The position numbers were made by a program, and so were the translations under genes. This document shows, piece by piece, positions 6,931-21,200 of a stretch of 64,000 bases of DNA. The stretch lies in assembly GCA_963716245.1 (NCBI GenBank), contig OY970300.1, positions 2,294,001-2,358,000 on the forward strand, given 5' to 3'. The notes below the pieces were generated by a model. It was given only the letters and a program-made list of their open reading frames with translations. It was not told the DNA's origin and made no database searches. This DNA comes from VRUE01 sp963716245. Lineage in GTDB: Bacteria; Actinomycetota; Thermoleophilia; Solirubrobacterales; 70-9. Within the stretch, counting starts at the first letter, position 1, and each line of letters opens with the position of its first letter.

Positions 6931-9900
6931 GGAATCTGCTGCGGCGGCGCGCCGAGCTCCTCGGCGTTCTCGAACGACGGTCGCAGCCGCGAGGCGTCGA
7001 TCAGCAGCCTGGCGGCGTCGAGCGTGCGGCCGTCGCCGTTGGCCGCGACGAAGAGTGAGCGCAGCGTCAGCCCGGCCGCCGGGCTCGCTCCGTTCGCCTG
7101 CGCGCCCGCTCCGTCGTCCCCCGACTCGGCGAGCAGCGTCCCGAGGTAGGCGGCGAGTGCGGCTGTCGTCGGGTGCTCGAATGCCGCGGTCGGCGGTACC
7201 TGGACTCCCGAGACGGCGACGAGTCGGTTGCGCAGTTCGACCGCGCCGAGCGAGTCCATGCCGAGCTCGAGCAGCGTGCGGTCGACGTCGACCGCATCCG
7301 GGGAGTCGTGGCCCAGAGTGAGAGCGACGTGCTCGCGAACGACCTCGAGCACGACCTGCTCGCGCTCCCCCTCGGGCACGGCCTCGAGACGGCGGACGAG
7401 CGAACCCGGAACGGCGCGGGACCGGCGCGCGGGCAGCTGCACCAGTCCCGAGAGGATCGGCGGCAGCAGCTCGGCGCGGGCCAGTCGTCGCAGTCCCCGG
7501 GCTTCGAGCGGGATCGCGACCGAGAGCGGCCTGCCGGAGCGCAGCGCCCGGTCGAGCAGCTCGAGGCCTTGGTCCGGCGCCATCGCGGTCAGCCCGATCC
7601 GCGCCAGTCGGGTCCGCTGGTCGTCGCTGAAGCCCGCGGTCATCTCCGTCTCCTCCGCCCAGAGGCCCCAGGCGACGGAGGTCGCCGGCAGGCCTTCGGC
7701 GCCTCGGCGCGCCGCGAGTGCGTCGAGGAAGGAGTTGGCCGCCGCGTAGTTGCCCTGCCCCGGCGTTCCCAGGGTCGAGGCGATCGAGGAGTAGAGGACG
7801 AACGCGTCGAGCTCCATGTCCCTGGTCAGCTCGTGCAGGTTCCAGGCGCCGTCCGCCTTCGGCGCAAGGACCCGGTCGAGGCTCTCCGCGTCGAGCGCCT
7901 CGACGGGGCGATCGTCGAGCACGCCGGCGCAATGGACGACCCCCGTCAGCGGAGGGTCGGCCGCGATCTCGCGCAGCAGGCCCTCGACCTGCCCCCTGTC
8001 GCCGACGTCGCAGGCAACCGCCCGTGCCTCGCAGCCGAGCTCCGCCAGGTCGGCGAGGAGCTCGGCGGCGCCGGGCGCCTCAGGGCCGCGCCGGCTCGCC
8101 AGGACCAGGCTGGTGACGTGGTGCGCTCGGGCGAGGTGACGGGCGACGATCGAGCCCAGGCCCGACAGCCCTCCGGTGACGAGGACCGTGCCAGCGGGAT
8201 CGAACGACGGCCCCTCGGCCTCCGTCCCCTCGCCGACCCGCGCCAGCCGCGGCACGAGAGGATTCCCCTCGCGCAGTGCGATCTGGGGCTCCCCCTCGAG
8301 CGAGAGAACGGCGTCGAGGGCGGAGCTGGAAGCCCCGCGCCCGTCGCTGTCCACCAGGATGAAACGACCCGGGTGCTCGGACTGAGCGGAGCGGACCAGC
8401 CCCCAGATGGCGGCGGCCGCCGGGTCGGGCGACTCGTCCTTCGAAAGCGCCACCGCGCCTTCGGTGAGGAAGGCGATCCGACGATCCGCTCGGGCCTCGG
8501 CGAGCGATTGCTGGATTCGCTCGAGCGCCCAGACGGCCAGCTCGTGGGCCGCGGCGGCCCCGTCCGACCGTACCGCCGGCGCTCTCAGCACGTCGAGCTC
8601 GCTCGACGTGCTCGACGCCGGCAGCGAGATCGGGGTCCAGGCGAGCTCGAACAGCGATTCCGCCGACGCCGACGCCCGCAAGGCGGCGGCGTCGAGCGGC
8701 CGCGCGTGCAGGCCCTCGACCGAGCAGACGGGGACCCCGGCCGGATCAGCCGCCTCGATCGAGAGCGCCTTGCCTTCGGCCCTGACGCGAATCCTCAGTC
8801 GGGTGGCCGCGGTGTCGGGGTCGACGTCGACGCCGGTCCAGGCGAACGGCAGCCGCGCTCCCTGCTCGAAGTCCGCGCTGTCCGACGCGATCAGAGCGGC
8901 CTGCGTCGCGGCATCGAGCAACGCCGGGTGGATCGTGCAGCGGTCGGCTTCGGCACGCTGGTCCTCGGCAAGCGAGACCTCGGCGAAGATCTCCTCGCCG
9001 CGCCGCCAGACCTGCTCGACGCCCTGGAAGGCGGGCCCCAGGTCCACTCCGAACTCCGAGGCGACGTCGTAGAACGCGCTCGTGTCGACCGTCTCCGCGC
9101 CGTCCGGAGGCCAACTGTGCTGCGCCTCGAAGGTGGGCGCCCTGCCCTGCGTGCCGAGCACGCCGCTCGCATGGCGGGTCCACTCCGTCTCCTCGTTTGC
9201 GTCCGTCGCGACCCGCGAATGGATCGCCAGCTCGAAGCGCTGCGGATCCTCCTCCCGGCGAGTTGCCGTCACCTGGACCTGCACGGCTCCCTCGGGCACC
9301 GGCAACGGCGCCTCGATCACGAGCTCCTCGAGGCGCTCGGCGCCGATCTCCCGGCCCGTCCGCAGAGCAAGCTCGACGAGCGCCGTTCCGGGCAGGATGA
9401 CGGTCCCCATCACTTCGTGGTCGGCGATCCAGGCGGGATCGGACTGCGAGATGCGCCCCGTGACCACGTGCGTGCGACCGTCCGCCAGAGCGACTGCCGA
9501 ACCAAGCAGCGGGTGCTCGGTGGCGGACTGACCGAAGGCCGCGGGATCGCCCTGGGCCAGATCCACCTCGAGCCAGTAGCGCTCGCGCTGGAACGCATAG
9601 CTCGGCAGCTCGACCAGCGAGCCGCCGGCACAGAGCGAGGAGAGGTCGACGGCGCCCCCCGAGGCCCGCAGCGCGCCGAGGGCGGCACCGAGGCAGGTCG
9701 GCTCGGGCTGCTCGCGGCGCAGCGCGGGGGCGAGCGTGACGCCGTCGTCGTCCTCGATGCACTCGGCGGCGATCGCCGTGAGCACCGCGTCGGGCCCGAG
9801 CTCGAGCAGGCGGGTGGTGCCGAGCTCACGCAGCCGGGCGACGCCCTCGGCGAAGCGAACGGGCCGGCGGACGTGAGCGGCCCAGTAGGCCGCCGAGGTG

Positions 9901-12203
9901 GCCTGCTCATCGGTCAGCTCCTCGCCGCTCAGGTTGGAGACGATCGGGATGGCGGGCGCGTTCAGATCGAGGGTGGAGACGAGCTGCTCGAACTCCTCCA
10001 GCATCGGCTCCATGCGATGGGAGTGGAAGGCATGGGAGACGTCGAGGCGCTTGACCTTGCGACCCGCCTCCTCCTGCTCTGCCTCCCATTGGGAGAGCGC
10101 GTCCTCCTCGCCTGAGACCGAGATCGAGGCGGGCGCGTTGACCGCGGCGATGCAGAGTCGTCCCTCGTAGGCGGCAAGGCTCTCCTCGACCTCCCCCTCC
10201 GTTGCCCTGATCGAGGCCATCGCGCCGCCCTCGGGCAGGGCGGCCATCAGCGCGCCCCGGGCGGCGACGAGCTTGGCGGCGTCCTCGAGCGAGAGCACGC
10301 CGGCGAGGTGGGCGGCTGCTATCTCCCCGATCGAGTGGCCGATCAGGTAGTCGGGCCTGGCGCCGAAGGAGGCGAGCAGCTCGTAGAGGGCGACCTCCAG
10401 GGCGAAGAGCGAGGCCTGGGTCAGGTCGGTGCGCGAGAGGCTCTGGGAGAGCTCCGTGCCCGCCTCGGCGAAGACCGCCTCCTTGACGGGTTTGCCCAAC
10501 TCGGCCTCCAGGGCGGCGCAGACCCCGTCGAACGCCTCGCGGTAGACGGGGAAGGCCTCGTACAGCCCGCTGCCCATCCCGGGCCGCTGGGCGCCCTGGC
10601 CCGAGAGCAGGAAGGCGGTCTTGCCGTGGCTGACCTTGGCCTGGGCGAGGCCCGGTGCGGGCTTGCCCGTGGCCAATGCGTCGAGCCCGGCGAGCAGCTC
10701 CTGCTCGCTCTCGCCGACGACGACCGCCCTCTGGGGCAGCGAGGCGCGGGAGGCGAGCAGGGTGTGGGCTACGTCGAGCGGATCGCTCTCGGCCCGCTCG
10801 ACGTGGGCCGCGAGCCGGCCCGCGTACTCGCGCAACGCCTCGGGCGTCTTCGCCGAGAGCGCCCAGGCGATCGGCGACGGGCGATCGGCCTCGGCCTCCT
10901 CCCCCTGGGGCGCCGGCTGCTCGGGCGGCTCCTCCAGGATCAGGTGCGCGTTGGTGCCCGAGATGCCGAAGGAGGAGATGCCGGCTCGCCTCGGGCGAGC
11001 GCCCCGCTTCCACTCCCTGGGCTCGGTCAGGAGCTCGACCTCGCCCGAGTCCCAGTCGACGTGGGGGGTCGGCTCGTCGACGTGCAGGGTCGGCGGCAGC
11101 GTCTCCTCCTGCAGCGCCATCACCATCTTGATCACGCCACCCACGCCCGCCGCGGCCTGGGTGTGGCCGAAGTTGGACTTCAGCGAGCCGAGCGCCAGCG
11201 GCCCGTTCTCGCGCTCCTGACCGTAGGTGGCGAGCAGTGCCTGGGCCTCGATCGGGTCGCCGAGCACGGTGCCGGTGCCGTGGGCCTCGACGGCGTCGAC
11301 CTGGGCGGGCGTCAGGCCGGCGTTGGCCAATGCCTGGCGGATCACCCGTTCCTGCGAGGGGCCGTTCGGGGCGGTCAGGCCGTTGCTGGCGCCGTCCTGG
11401 TTGGTCGCCGAGCCGCGCAAGACGGCGAGGATGCGGCGGCCGTTCGCCTTGGCGTCGGAGAGGCGCTCGAGCGCGACGATCCCGCAGCCCTCCCCCCAGG
11501 CCGTTCCGTCGGCCGAGGCGGCGAAGGACTTGGCGCGGCCGTCGGGCGAGAGGACCCGCTGGCGGGAGAACTCGGTGAAGAACCCGCTCGTCGACATCAC
11601 GGTCGCGCCTCCCGCCAGGGCCAGGTCGCACTCGCCCGAGCGCAGCGCCTGCGCCGCGAGGTGCATCGCGACGAGCGAGGAGGAGCAGGCGGTGTCGATC
11701 GTCATCGCCGGGCCCTCCAGGCCGAGCGCGTAGGCGATCCGGCCGGAGGCGACGCTGCCGGCGAGGCCGGCGCCGTACCCTTCCAGCCCCGCACCGCTGA
11801 GCGCCACTCCCCCGGCCGCGTAGTCGGTCAGCATCAGCCCGGCGAAGACCCCCGTCGAGCTGCCGCGCAGCCCGCCGGGCGATATCCCAGCGCCTTCCAG
11901 CGCCTCCCAGCTGGTTTCGAGCAGCAGCCGCTGCTGCGGGTCCATCGCCAGCGCCTCTTTCGGCCCGATCCCGAAGAAGGCCGAGTCGAAGTCCGCCACG
12001 TTCTCGAGGAATCCGCCCTCGCGGACGTAGGTCTTGCCGACCCGGTCAGGGTCCGGGTCGTAGAGCCGCTCGAGGTCCCAACCCCGGTCGGTGGGGAAGT
12101 CGACGACCCCGTCGCCGCCGCCCGCGACGAGGTCCCAGAGCCCGTGCGGCGAGGCGACCCCGCCCGGAAAGCGGCAGCCGATGCCGACGATCGCGACCGG
12201 CTC
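6228..12203 (-). other. PKS module C3: KS-AT(malonyl)-DH-KR-ACP-TE
   Basis: KS begins at about 12203. AT: GHSIG and HAFH (10023-10034). The DH motif HEVMGTVILP is more diverged than in other modules but keeps His and Gly, and LGPAFQG and HPALLDAA are present. KR: LDD. The ACP motif is GMDSL instead of GFDSL, as is common next to a TE. The thioesterase follows at about 6228-6930. Expected result: the alpha,beta-alkene of the released acid or lactone. Confidence 0.9.
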
Positions 12204-15200
12204 GTCGACGCCGGCCGCGGCGCGCACGACGACCGCGGCGCCCGAGCCGGACTCCACCTGGCGCAGCAGGTAGGCGGCGATCGCGGCGCAGTTGGGATGG
12301 TCGAAGACCAGCGTCGCCTCCAGCCGCACGCCGGTCGCCTCGCTCAAGCGATTGCGCAGCTCGACCGCGCCGAGCGAGTCGAAGCCGAGGTCTTTGAAGT
12401 TCTCCTGCGGGTCGATCGCGTCTGGAGAGGGGTGGCCGAGGATCGCCGCGGCGTGCTCGCGGACCTCGCCCAGGACCAGGGCCTCGCGCTCCGCCTCGGG
12501 CACCTCGGCGAGGCGGCGCGCCAGCGAGCCGGCGGCGACCTTCGCGCGCCGTCGCGCGGTCGGGACGAGCCCGGAGAGGACCGGCGGCAGCAGTCCGGCG
12601 CCGTCGAGCGTGCGCAGCGTTGCCCGGTCGAGCGGCACCGCGACGGGAGCCGGGTCTCCGAGGCCGAGGGCGCGGTCGAGGAGCTCGGCACCGCGCTCGG
12701 CGTCGATCAGCGTCAGGCCGCTGCGTCCGAGGCGGGCGCGCTCGGCGTCGCTCAGCCCGGCGGCCATCCCCGACTCCCACATGCCCCAGGCGATCGACGT
12801 CGCCGGCAGGCCCTCCTCGTGGCGACGCCGGGCGAGCGCGTCGAGGAACGAGTTGGCGGCGGCGTAGTTGCCCTGGCCGGGGCTGCCCAAGGTCGCGGCC
12901 GCCGATGAGTAGAGGACGAAGGCGGCCAGATCGAGGCCGGCGCTCAGCTCGTGCAGGTTCCAGGCGCCGTCGACCTTGGGGGCGAGGACCCGATCGAGGC
13001 GCTCCGGGTCGAGCGATTCGACCGTGCCGTCGTCGAGCACGCCGGCGCAGTGGACGATCGCGGTCAGCGGGCGCTCCGCAGCGACTCGGTCGAGCATCGC
13101 CTCGACCTCGGCGCGATCGGAGACGTCGCAGGCGACGGCGCTCGCCTCGGCGCCGAGCTCGGCGAGGCGGGCGATCAGCTCCTCGGCGCCCTCCGAGTCG
13201 GCGCCGCGCCTGCCGGCCAGCAGCAGGTGCCTGGCCCCGTGCGCCTCGACCAGGTGGCGGGCGGCGATCGCGCCGAGGCCCGAGAGGCCGCCGCTGATCA
13301 GGACCGTTCCCTCGGGATCGAGCTCGAGCGGCGCATCCGCGGACTCGGCCGCGGGGGCGAGCCGCGGCACGGCGGCGCGGCCCTCGCGCAGGACGACCTC
13401 CGGCTCGGTGCCGCCGACCGCCCCGGTCAGGGTTTCCTCGGAGGCCTCGCTGTCGTCGCCGTCGACGAGCACGAAGCGGCCCGGGTGCTCGGACTGGGCC
13501 GATCGGACGAGGCCCCAGGCCGCGGCGACGGCGGGGTCGGTCGCCTCGTCGCCCGTCCCGATCGCCCTTTCGCTGAGGAAGGCGAGGCGCTGCTCGGCGC
13601 GGCTCTCATCGGCGAGGAACGCCTGGATCGCGGCCAGGGTCTCGGCGCCGAGCCGGTGCGCGGCGGCGGCGGGGTCGAGGCCCTCGGGCGGAGTCAGGCG
13701 GTGCACCTCCACGGCGGCCGCCTCGCTCGGGGCGGCGATCTCGATCGTCTCCCAGGCTCGCTGGAAGAGATCGGAGGACCGCGACGGGCGCGCCGCCAGA
13801 GCAAGCGTCTCGGCCGGCCGCATCGCCAGGGCGGAGATCGCGCAGACGGGCTCGCCGGTGGCGCTCGCCGCGGCGAGCGATATCCGCTCGTCTTCGACGC
13901 GCACCCGCACGCGCAGCTGCGCGGCCCCCCGGCCCGCGCCGAGCGAGACTCCCGAGAAGCTGAACGGAAGCCGCACGCTCCCTTCGGCGCCGATGGCCTC
14001 GACCAGGGCGGGATGCAGCGCGGCGTCGAGCAGGGCCGGGTGGATGCCGAAGCGATCCGCCTCGGCGGCCTGCATCTCGGCGAGGGATATCTCACCGAAC
14101 ACCTCTCCGCCGAGCCTCCAGGCGGCCTCCAGGCCCTGGAAGGCCGGGCCGTACTCGAAGCCGGCGCCCACCGTGAGGTCGTAGAACGCGTCGACGTCGA
14201 CCGGCTCCGCCCCGGGCGGCGGCCAGGCGGTCGCGTCGAAGTCGAGGGCGAGCGGCTCGTGCTCGGAGAGCAGCGTGCCCGAGGCGTGCCGCACCCACGG
14301 GGCGTCGTCGCCTTCCCCCTCGCGCGGCTCGGGGCGCGAGTGGATCGCGAGCTCGAAGCGCTCGGCGTCGGCCTCGACGGCGGCGACGCTGAGCTGAAGC
14401 TGCACGACCTCCGAGCCGGAGAGCAGCAGCGGCGCCTCCATCACCAGCTCCTCGAGACGCTCGGCGCCCAGCTCGGCTCCGGCGCGCAGCGCGATCTCGC
14501 AGAACGCGGTGCCCGGCACGATCACGGTGCCCGCGACCACGTGGTCGGCCAGCCAGGGATGGCTCTCCGCGGACAAGCGGCCGGTGAAGACCTGCTCTCG
14601 CTCGCGCGCGAGCGAGATCGAGGCGGTGAGCATCGGATGCTCGGTCGCCGACTGGCCGAGGCTGGTCGCGTCGGCCGACCCGCCCCCGCCGGCCAGCCAG
14701 TACCGCTCGCGCTGGAAGGGATAGGGGGGAAGCGCGACGAGCGAGCCGCCGGAGCACAGCGAGGAGAGGTCGACGGCGCCACCCGAGGCCCGCAGGGCGC
14801 CGAGCGCGGCGCCGAGGCAGAGCGCCTCGGGCTGCTCGCGGCGCAGGATCGCGGCGAAGGCGATCCCCTCCCGCTCCTCGACGCACTCGGCCGCGATCGC
14901 GGTCAGCACCGCGTCGGGACCGAGCTCGACGAAGCGGCTCGTCCCAAGCTCGCGCAGCCGGGCGATCCCGGCGGCGAAGCGCACGGCCCGCCTCGCGTGA
15001 TCGGCCCAGTAGGCCGGCGAGGTCGCCTGCTCCTCCGTGAGCTCCTCGCCGCTCAGGTTGGAGACGATCGGGATCTCGGGCGCGCTCAGGTCGAGCGTCG
15101 AGACGAGCTGCTCGAACTCGGCGAGCATCGGCTCGATCCGGTGCGAGTGAAAGGCGTGGGAGACGTCGAGGCGCTTGACCTTGCGGCCGGCTTCCTCCTG

Positions 15201-18200
15201 CGCCTTCTCCCACTCGGCGAGCGCGTCCTCGTCGCCGGAGACGGAGATCGAGGCGGGTGCGTTGACGGCGGCGATGCAGAGGCGGCCCTCATACGCAGCA
15301 AGGCTCTCCTCGACCTCCCCCTCGCTCGCCCTGACCGAGGCCATCGCGCCGCCCTCGGGCAGCGCGGCCATCAGCCTCCCGCGCGCGGCGACGAGCTTGG
15401 CCGCGTCCTCCAGCGAGAGCACGCCCGCGACGTGCGCCGCCGAGACCTCCCCGATCGAGTGGCCGATCAGATAGTCGGGCCTGGCGCCGAACGAGGCGAG
15501 CAGCCTGAACAGGGCGACCTCCAGTGCGAACAGCGAGGCCTGGGTCAGGTCGGTGCGCGAGAGCGCTTGCGATAGCTCGCTCCCGGCCTCGGCGAAGACC
15601 GCCTCCTTGACGTCCTTGCCGAGCTCTGACTCCAGGGCGGCGCAGGCCTCGTCGAACGCCTCGCGGTAGACCGGGAAGGCGTCGTGGAGCTCCCTGCCCA
15701 TGCCGGCCCGCTGGGCGCCCTGGCCCGAGAACAGGAAGGCGGTCTTGCCGTGGCTGACCTTGGCCCGGGCGAGGCCCGGGGCGGGCCTGCCCTGGGCGAG
15801 CGCGTCGAGGCCGGCGAGCAGCTCCTCGGTGTCGGCGCCGACCGCGACCGCCCTCTGTGGCAGCGAGGCGCGGGAGGCGAGCAGGGTGTGGGCGACGTCG
15901 AGCGGGTCGGGCTCGGCCCGCTCGACGTGGGCGGCGAGCCGGCCCGCGTACTCGCGCAGCGCCTCGGGCGTCTTCGCCGAGAGCGCCCAGGCGACCAGCG
16001 GCGGACGCTCGGTGCCCTCCCCCTCGTCCCCTGCCGGCGCCGGCTGCACCGGTGCCTCTTCGAGGATCAGGTGCGCGTTGGTGCCGGAGATGCCGAAGGA
16101 GGAGACGCCGGCCCGGCGGGGGCGATCGCCACGCTTCCACTCGCGTCGCTCGGTCAGCAGCTCGACCTCGCCCGAGTCCCAGTCGACGTGAGGAGTCGGC
16201 TCGTCGACGTGCAGGGTCGGCGGCAGCGCTTCCTCCTGCAGCGCCATCACCATCTTGATCACGCCGCCGACCCCCGCGGCGGCCTGGGTGTGGCCGAAGT
16301 TCGACTTCAGCGAACCGAGCGCCAGGGGGCCGTTCTCGCGCTCCTGACCGTAGGTGGCGAGCAGGGCCCCCGCCTCGATCGGGTCGCCGAGGACCGTGCC
16401 GGTGCCGTGCCCCTCGACCGCGTCGACCTCGCCCGGCTTCAGGCCGGCGTTGGCCAGGGCCTGGCGGATCACCCGTTCCTGGGAGGGGCCGTTGGGGGCG
16501 GTCAGGCCGTTGCTCGCCCCGTCCTGGTTGGTCGCCGAGCCGCGCAGGACGGCGAGGATGCGGCGGCCGTTGCGCTTGGCGTCGGAGAGGCGCTCGAGCG
16601 CGACGATCCCGCAGCCCTCTCCCCAGGAGGCGCCGTCGGCCGAGGCGGCGAAGGACTTGGCGCGGGCGTCGGCGGCGAAGACCCGCTGGCGGCTGAACTC
16701 GACGAAGGCGATCGGCGTGGAGAGCACGGTCACCCCGCCCGCGAGCGCCAGCTCGCACTCGCCCCCCCGCAGCGCCTGCGCAGCCAGGTGCATCGCGACC
16801 AGCGACGAGGAGCAGGCCGTGTCGATCGTCACCGCGGGGCCCTCGAGCCCGAGCGCGTAGGCGATCCGGCCGGAGGCGACGCTGCCGGCGATGCCCGTTC
16901 CGAATCCCTCGAGGCCGGCCGAGCTGAGCGCCGCGCCCGCTTCCGCGTAGTCGGCCATCATCACCCCCGCGTACACCCCGGTGGAGCTGCCGCGGACCGC
17001 CAGCGGATCGATCCCGGCGTCCTGCAGCGTCTCCCAGCTCGTTTCGAGCAGCAGCCGCTGCTGCGGGTCCATCGCCAGCGCCTCGCGCGGGCCGATGCCG
17101 AAGAAGGCCGGGTCGAAGTCGGCCACGTTCTCGATGAAGCCGCCCTCGCGGACGTAGCTCTTGCCGGTTCGCGCCGGATCGGGGTCGTAGAGCCGCTCGA
17201 CGTCCCAGCCGCGGTCGGAGGGGAACTCCGAGATCCCGTCCCTGCCCTCGGCGAGCAGCTCCCAGAAGCGCTCGGGAGAGCTCGCTCCACCCGGAAAGCG
17301 ACACCCGATGCCGACGATCGCGATCGGCTCGTCGACTCCCCTGGCGGCGCGTACCGCGACCGCGGCGCCGGAGCCGGATTCGACCTGCCGCAACAGGTAG
17401 GAGGCAATAGCGCCGGAGCTCGGGTAGTCGAAGACGAGCGTCGCCTCGAGACGCACGCCGGTCGCCTGGCTGAGCCGGTTGCGCAGCTCGACCGCGCCGA
17501 GCGAGTCGAAGCCGAGGTCTTTGAAGTTCGCCTGCGGGTCGACCGCATCGGCCGAGGAGTGGCCGAGGATCGCAGCGACGTGCTCCCGCACCTCGCGCAG
17601 GACCACGGCCTCGCGCTCGGCCTCCTCCACCTCGGCGAGGCGGCGCGCCAGCGAGCCGGCAGCCACCTTGCCGCGCCTGCGCGCGGCGGGCACCAGGCCG
17701 GCGAGGATCGGCGGCAGCAGGCCCGCCCCGTCGAGCGTCCGCAGCGCGGCGTGGTCTAACGGAACGGCGACCGGGGCGGGATCCCCGAGCGCCAGGGCAC
17801 GGTCGAAGAGCCCGGTGCCCCGCTCGGCGTCGATCAGCGTCAGGCCGCTGCGGCCCAGGCGCGCGCGCTCGGCCTCGCTCAGCCCGGCGGCCATCCCCGA
17901 CTCCCACATGCCCCAGGCGATCGAGGTGGCCGGCAGCTCTTCCGCCCGGCGCCGCTGGGCAAGCGCGTCGAGGAAAGAGTTGGCCGCGGCGTAGTTGCCC
18001 TGGCCGGGGTTGCCGAAGGCGGCCGCCGCCGAGGAATAGAGGACGAAGGCCGCGAGCTCGTGACCGGCGCTCAGCTCGTGCAGGTTCCATGCCCCGTCGA
18101 CCTTGGGCGCGAAGACGCGCGAGAGGCGCTCGGAGTCGAGTGATTCGACTGTGCCGTCGTCGAGCACGCCCGCGCAGTGGACGATCGCGGTGAGCGGGTG

Positions 18201-21200
18201 CTCGGCCGCAATGCCGTCGAAGAGCGCTTCGACCTGCTCGCGATCCGAGACGTCGCAGGCGACGGCGGTCGCCTCGGCGCCGAGCTCGCCGAGGCGGGCG
18301 ATCAGCTCCTCGGCCCCGGGCGTGTCCGCCCCGCCACGGCCGGCGAGCAGCAAGCGGCGCACGCCGTGCGCCTCGGCCAGGTGACGGGCGGCGATCGCAC
18401 CCAAGCCCGACAGCCCGCCGCTGACGAGGACGGTTCCCTCGGGGTCGAGGCCGGGCGCCGCTCCGGAGCCGGTCTCCTCGGCGGGCGCGAGCCTCGGCAC
18501 GCCGGCGCGGCCGTCGCGCAGGACGACCTCCGGCTCAGCCCCGGCGATCGCTCTGAAAAGCGCCTCCTCGGAGGCCTCGCTGCCGTCGCTGTCGACGATC
18601 GTGAAGCGGCCCGGGTGCTCGGACTGGGCGCAGCGGATCAAGCCCCACGCCGCCGACACCGCCGGGTCGGGGGATTCCTCGTCGCTGAGCGCGATTCCCC
18701 TTTCGCCGACGAAGGCGAGGCGGCGCTCGGCACTGCCCTCGTCGGCGAGGAACGCCTGGATCGCGGCCAGCGCCTCGGCGCAGAGACGGTGCGCCGCCGC
18801 GTCGGGCTCGAGGTCCTCGGGTGCCGCCAGGCGATGTACCTCGACGTCCGCTTCTTCGCTGCCCGCGGCGCTCTCGACCGTCTCCCAGGTCCGTTGGAAG
18901 AGATCGGCCGACGGCGAGCGGCGCCCGTCGAGCGCGAGCGCCTCGACCGGGCGCATGGTCAAGCTCGAGATCGCGCAGACCGGATCGCCCTCGGGGCTCG
19001 CCGCAGCGAGGGAGATCCGCTCGTCCTCCACGCGCACCCGGACGCGCAGCTGGGCGGCGCCCCGGCCGGCGCCGAGCGAGACCCCGGCGAAGCTGAACGG
19101 AAGGCGCAGGCCACCGCCGCTGCCGGCGGCCTCGACCAGGGCCGGATGCAGCGCGGCGTCGAGCAGAGCGGGGTGCACCCCGAACCGATCCGCTTCGGCT
19201 CGCTGCTCCTCGGCGAGAGAGATCTCTCCGTAGACCTCCCCGCCGAGCCTCCAGGCCGCCTCCAGGCCCTGGAACGCGAGGCCGTACTCGAAGCCAGCAG
19301 CCACGGTCAGGTCGTAGAACGCATCGACCTCGACGGGCTCGGCACCCGGCGGCGGCCACGCGGTCGCGTCGAAGCCGAGCGCGAGCGGTTCGGGGTCCGA
19401 GACCAGCGTGCCGGATGCGTGCCGCACCCAGGGCAGCTCGTCCTCGTCCTCCCCGCCGGGCTCCGGCCGTGAGTGGATCGCGAGCTCGAAGCGCTCGGGG
19501 TCGGCCTCGCCGGCGACGACGCTGAGCTGGAGCTGGACGGCATCGGCCTCGCCGAGCAACAGCGGCGCCTCCATCACGAGCTCCTCGAGGCGCTCGATGC
19601 CGAGCTCGGCACCGGCGCTGAGGGCGATCTCGCAGAAAGCGGTGCCCGGCACGACGACGGTGCCTGCGACCACGTGGTCGGCCAGCCAGAGGTGGCTCTC
19701 GGTCGAGAGACGTCCGGTGAAGACCTGCTCCCGCTCGCGCGCGAGCGAGATCGAGGCGGCGAGCATCGGGTGCTCGGTCGCCGACTGCCCGAGGCTGGCC
19801 GCGTCGGTCGAGCCGCCGGCGATCAACCAGTAGCGCTCGCGCTGGAAGGGATAGGTGGGAAGCTCGACCAGCGAGCCCGCCGAGCACAGCGGGGAGAGGT
19901 CGGCCTTGCCGCCCGAGGCGCGCAGGGCTCCCAGGGCGGCGCCGAAGCAGAGCGCCTCGGGCTGCTCGCGTCGCAGCGTCGCGGTGAGGGCGATCCCCTC
20001 CTCCTCGATGCACTCCGCCGCGATCGCGCTCAGCACGGCGTCTGGGCCGAGCTCCAGGAAGCGGCCCACACCCCGCTCGCGCAGCCAGGCGATGCCCTGG
20101 GCGAAGCGCACCGCCTGCCGCGCGTGGGAAGCCCAATAGGCGGGAGAGGTGGCCTGCTCCTCGGTCAGCTCCTCGCCGCTCACGTTGGAGACGATCGGGA
20201 TCTCGGGCGCCTTCAGCTCGAGGGTGGAGACCAGCCGCTCGAACTCGGCCAGCATCGGCTCGATCCGCTGCGAGTGGAAGGCGTGGGACACGTCCAGGCG
20301 CTTGGTCTTGCGGCCCTCCCGCTCCTGGGCCTGCTCCCATTCCGAGAGCGCGTCCTCGTCGCCCGAGACGACGATCGAGGTGGGCGCGTTGACCGCGGCG
20401 ATGCAGAGCGCTCCCCCGTAGGGGGCGATGCTCTCTTCGACGACCTCCTCGCCGCCCCTGACCGAGGCCATCGCGCCGCCCTCCGGCAGGGCGGCCATCA
20501 GCGATCCCCTGGCGGCGACGAGCTTCGCTGCGTCCTCGAGCGAGAGCACGCCGGCCACCTGGGCCGCCGCGATCTCGCCAATCGAGTGGCCGATCAGGTA
20601 GTCGGGCTTGGCCCCGAAGGAGGAGAGCAGCCGGTAGAGCGCCACCTCCAGGGCAAAGAGCGATGCCTGGGTCAGGTCGGTGCGCGAGAGGGCCAGCGAC
20701 AGCTCGCTGTCCACCTCTGCGAAGACCGCCGCCTTGACGTCCTTGCCCAGCTCGGCCTCCAGGACGGCGCAGGCCTCCTCGAACGCCTCGCGGTAGACGG
20801 GGAAGGCCTCGTAGAGGCCCTTGCCCATCTCGGCCCGCTGGCTGCCCTGCCCGCTGAAGAGGAAGGCCGTCTTGCCGTGGCTCACCTTCGCCACGGCGAG
20901 CCCGGGAGCGGGCCTGCCCTGCGCCAGAGCCTCGAGCCCGGCGAGCAGCTCCCCCTCGCTCTCGCCCACGACCACCGCGCGGTGGGGCAGCGAGGCCCTC
21001 GAGGCGAGCAGGGTGTGGGCGACGTCGATCGGGTCGGGCTCCTCTGTCTCGACATGAGCGGCGAGCCGGCCCGCGTACTCGGCCAGCGCCTCGGGGGTTT
21101 TCGCCGAGATCGCCCAGGGGATCAGCGGCGGGCGCTCGGTCTCCTCGGCCTCGCCCGCCGGTTGCTCGGGGGCCTCCTCGAGGATCAGGTGGGCGTTGGT

